NCBI RefSeq assembly: GCF_003194565.2
Contig: NZ_QICH01000003.1
Coordinates: 186,001 to 250,000 of the forward strand
Length of the DNA: 64,000 nt
Origin: Kangiella spongicola
GTDB taxonomy: Bacteria > Pseudomonadota > Gammaproteobacteria > Enterobacterales > Kangiellaceae
Direction of reading: 5' to 3'
Position 1 is the stretch's first letter, and each line of letters begins with the position of its first letter. A program made the position numbers and the translations under genes. The notes below the pieces were generated by a model. It was not told the DNA's origin. It ran no database searches and saw only the letters and a list, made by a program, of their open reading frames with translations. Shown here piece by piece: positions 61,960 through 64,000 of the stretch.

Positions 61960-62103
61960 AAAGAGCTCCGTTGTTCTTTGAATTCAAAAGGCTAGGGCGT
62001 ATTTTGCCAGAGCTTTTGATTAATTGAAATGAGTTGTTTTGTTCACAGCTAAAAAACTCGGGTAAAGATTCTTGCCGAATCCCTAATTAGACAAAACATA
62101 AAG

Positions 62104-62136
62104 GCAAAAAAAAACCTCTGAAAAATTCAGAGGTTT
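62104..62136 (-). terminator. Terminator of tRNA-Val
   Basis: The stem AAACCTCTGAA / TTCAGAGGTTT lies about 32 bases beyond the tRNA 3' end, with a long T-run on the - strand. Confidence 0.88.
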
Positions 62137-62167
62137 AAAATAATTCAATCTAAAAGGGTATGGAAAG

Positions 62168-62243
62168 TGGTGGGTGGTACTGGGCTCGAACCAGTGACCC
62201 TCGCCTTGTAAGGGCGATGCTCTCCCAACTGAGCTAACCACCC
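62168..62243 (-). tRNA. tRNA-Val (anticodon TAC)
   Basis: 76 bases: acceptor GGGTGGT / ACCACCC, anticodon stem TCGCC / GGCGA with loop CTTACAA, T arm ACTGG-TTCGAGC-CCAGT, encoded CCA. Confidence 0.98.
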
Positions 62244-62305
62244 ACATTCCAGAGTTCTGAGTAAGGAAATTCATCTCTTGGATGTGTTCCTCAAGAACGG
62301 GGCGC

Positions 62306-62334
62306 ATTCTATGGCTGTATGAGTTTTAGGTCAA
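62306..62334 (-). promoter_or_regulatory. Promoter of tRNA-Val
   Basis: On the - strand: TTGACC (62334-62329), 17-base spacer, TAGAAT (62311-62306), then a GCGCCCC discriminator typical of stable-RNA promoters. The remaining sequence to 62517 is AT-rich and shows nothing else. Confidence 0.8.
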
Positions 62335-62517
62335 CTGTTTTTTTATAAAAAGTTAAAAAAAATCTGTTCTTGGCGAATAATTGTGCGAAGTGCATGATAT
62401 TTAATCGTTATTTTCGATTTAGGCCCTTCATTATAGTATCGCAAGTGAGCCCCTTAACTGTGATTTTTATCAATGAGTTAACTCTGCCTTTATCCGAGCT
62501 ACAGTTTGCAAAATAGG

Positions 62518-62546
62518 TTTTGAAAACAGGTCGGCCTTGGTAGAAT
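62518..62546 (+). promoter_or_regulatory. Possible gltX promoter
   Basis: TTTTGA and TAGAAT with a 17-base spacer, 30 bases before the gltX ATG. Confidence 0.4.
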
Positions 62547-62575
62547 AGGCGCAACTTTTACCAATCGTAGACATT

Positions 62576-63994
62576 ATGACCGTTAAAACACGTTTTGCAC
62601 CAAGCCCAACAGGGTATTTACACCTTGGTGGCGCAAGAACCGCTCTCTATTGCTGGCTATATGCTAAAAAGCATCAGGGCCAGTTTGTTTTACGTATCGA
62701 GGACACTGATCGCGAGCGCTCGACGGAAGAGTCTGTTCAGGCCATTTTTGATGGTATGGAGTGGATGACGTTAAGCCACGATGAAGGTCCTTATTATCAG
62801 ACACAGCGTTTTGATCGTTACAAAGAGCAAATTGAGAAAATGTTGGAGTCTGGTGAAGCTTATCGCTGTTATTGCTCAAAAGAGCGTTTAGAAAAGCTTC
62901 GCGAGAGTCAGCAAGAGGCTAAGCAAAACATCGGTTATGACGGGCATTGTCGTAACCTAAGTGCTGATGAGCAGGATTTGAGTCAGCCACACGTTATCCG
63001 CTTTAAAAACCCAGAAGAGGGTAAAGTAGTCTTTAACGATCTGATTAAAGGTGAAATCGCGGTTAGTAACTCTGAGCTTGATGACTTAATTATCGCTCGT
63101 ACTGATGGCACGCCAACTTATAACTTCACCGTGGTTGTCGATGATTTGGATATGGGGATTTCCCATGTCATCCGTGGTGACGATCATGTCAATAATACGC
63201 CGCGTCAAATCAACATGATTAAAGCGTTAGGCGCTGAGCCTCCGTTGTACGCTCACGTACCAATGATCTTAGGCGATGATGGTAAACGTCTTTCTAAGCG
63301 CCACGGAGCCGTTAGTGTAATGCAGTATCGTGATATGGGTTACTTGCCACAGGCGATGCTCAATTATTTGGTTCGCTTGGGATGGTCACATGGTGATCAG
63401 GAAATCTTTTCTGTCGATGAAATGATTGAGCTGTTTGATCTTAAAGATGTTAACCGTGCTCCATCGGCGTTTAATACTGAAAAGTTGAACTGGTTGAATC
63501 AGCATTATATGAAAGAGTTGCCTGCGGAAGATGTGTTACCACACTTGCAATGGCACATTGACGAGGCTGGACTAGATTTGTCTAATGGCCCGGATATCAA
63601 GCGCTTGATTCCATTAATGGCTGAGCGTGTTAAAACTTTGAGTGAGTTAGCTGAATCGGTTCGTTATTTCTATCAAGAGTATGACGAGTTTGATGCAAAG
63701 GCCGCTAAAAAGCACCTTCGCCCAGTTGCGAAACAACCTCTTGAGCTCGTTCAAAGCAAGCTAAAAGAACAACTTGATTGGTCAGCAGACGTGTTGCATG
63801 GACTGGTTAGCTCTGTGGCGGAAGAGTTGGAATTAGGCATGGGCAAGGTCGGTATGCCGCTTCGTGTCGCGGTAACCGGTTCTGGTATGTCGCCAGACTT
63901 AGGTATTACTTTAGAGTTAATTGGTAAAGAGCGTGTGCTACAGCGTATCGATAAAGCCTTAGCCTTTATCGCTGAGCGTGAGGCGCAAAGCTAA
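62576..63994 (+). CDS. gltX: Glutamyl-tRNA synthetase
   Basis: 472 residues, complete. This class I synthetase charges tRNA-Glu. It has the HIGH-type motif [22 protein letters not shown], a KMSKS-type motif [12 protein letters not shown], the zinc-binding region [12 protein letters not shown] ... GHCRN and the Rossmann segment [11 protein letters not shown]. Length and the lack of insertions fit the GltX1 type. It ends six bases before the window edge. Confidence 0.98.
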   Translation: MTVKTRFAPSPTGYLHLGGARTALYCWLYAKKHQGQFVLRIEDTDRERSTEESVQAIFDGMEWMTLSHDEGPYYQTQRFDRYKEQIEKMLESGEAYRCYCSKERLEKLRESQQEAKQNIGYDGHCRNLSADEQDLSQPHVIRFKNPEEGKVVFNDLIKGEIAVSNSELDDLIIARTDGTPTYNFTVVVDDLDMGISHVIRGDDHVNNTPRQINMIKALGAEPPLYAHVPMILGDDGKRLSKRHGAVSVMQYRDMGYLPQAMLNYLVRLGWSHGDQEIFSVDEMIELFDLKDVNRAPSAFNTEKLNWLNQHYMKELPAEDVLPHLQWHIDEAGLDLSNGPDIKRLIPLMAERVKTLSELAESVRYFYQEYDEFDAKAAKKHLRPVAKQPLELVQSKLKEQLDWSADVLHGLVSSVAEELELGMGKVGMPLRVAVTGSGMSPDLGITLELIGKERVLQRIDKALAFIAEREAQS

Positions 63995-64000
63995 TTTGCT

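Overview
The window looks like a chromosomal segment of a marine-type gammaproteobacterium. The protein families, the isc cluster order and the etf/tyrosine-degradation content are reminiscent of Kangiella and relatives. That assignment comes from recognition of families only; no database search was possible. Gene density is high, most genes are housekeeping or catabolic, and base composition looks moderately AT-rich by eye.

Layout. 1-4.4 kb: the 3' part of hutF (histidine degradation), a degenerate hybrid sensor protein, a small DUF6763-like protein and an outer-membrane beta-barrel protein. 4.5-6.5 kb: soluble lytic transglycosylase slt. 6.9-13.4 kb: phenylalanine/tyrosine degradation (phhA, hpd, hmgA, fahA, maiA) followed by a secreted DUF3466-like protein with a GlyGly-CTERM-like tail. 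13.5-17.0 kb: divergent etfD (ETF-ubiquinone oxidoreductase) and etfBA. 17.1-19.1 kb: a ~194-bp intergenic repeat, a DUF1338 metalloenzyme and suhB. 19.4-26.9 kb: trmJ, cysE and the complete iron-sulfur cluster operon iscRSUA-hscBA-fdx-iscX, with two IscR-type boxes before iscR. 27.0-27.4 kb: two identical tRNA-Lys genes.

27.5-29.6 kb is the most accessory-looking stretch. It holds a membrane-anchored XRE regulator preceded by a 10-bp-phased array of AGGAAT motifs, then two small secreted proteins of unknown function. 29.8-33.1 kb: proA, proB and a second, tandem PUA-less glutamate 5-kinase, with a Pro-containing micro-ORF and hairpin between the two kinases. 33.5-39.5 kb: a secreted prolyl oligopeptidase and a 2-oxo acid dehydrogenase operon (E1alpha, E1beta, E2) with a 16-bp palindromic operator upstream. 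39.9-42.7 kb: two secreted MopE-like Cys/Asp-rich proteins, a repeat-rich intergenic area, a small lipoprotein and a Cys-rich small protein. 42.8-56.5 kb: pepN, a zinc-ribbon membrane protein, asd, fimV, truA, accD, folC, a SPOR protein, cvpA, purF and an acyltransferase. 56.4-64 kb: a 1122-residue propeller/GGDEF sensor with a degenerate GGDEF motif, a ZIP-like membrane protein overlapping a D-2-hydroxyacid dehydrogenase, tRNA-Val and gltX.

How it fits together. Several pathways feed electrons or carbon into shared modules: amino-acid catabolism (histidine, phenylalanine/tyrosine, probably branched-chain or pyruvate oxo-acids) and ETF/ETF-QO, which can accept electrons from a D-2-hydroxyglutarate-dehydrogenase-like enzyme also present here. 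The best candidates for undescribed biology are the phased operator array with its membrane regulator, the ~194-bp repeat family (three copies seen here), the micro-ORF/hairpin ahead of proBA with the duplicated kinase, and the 2-oxo acid dehydrogenase E2 with two subunit-binding domains and an altered active-site motif.
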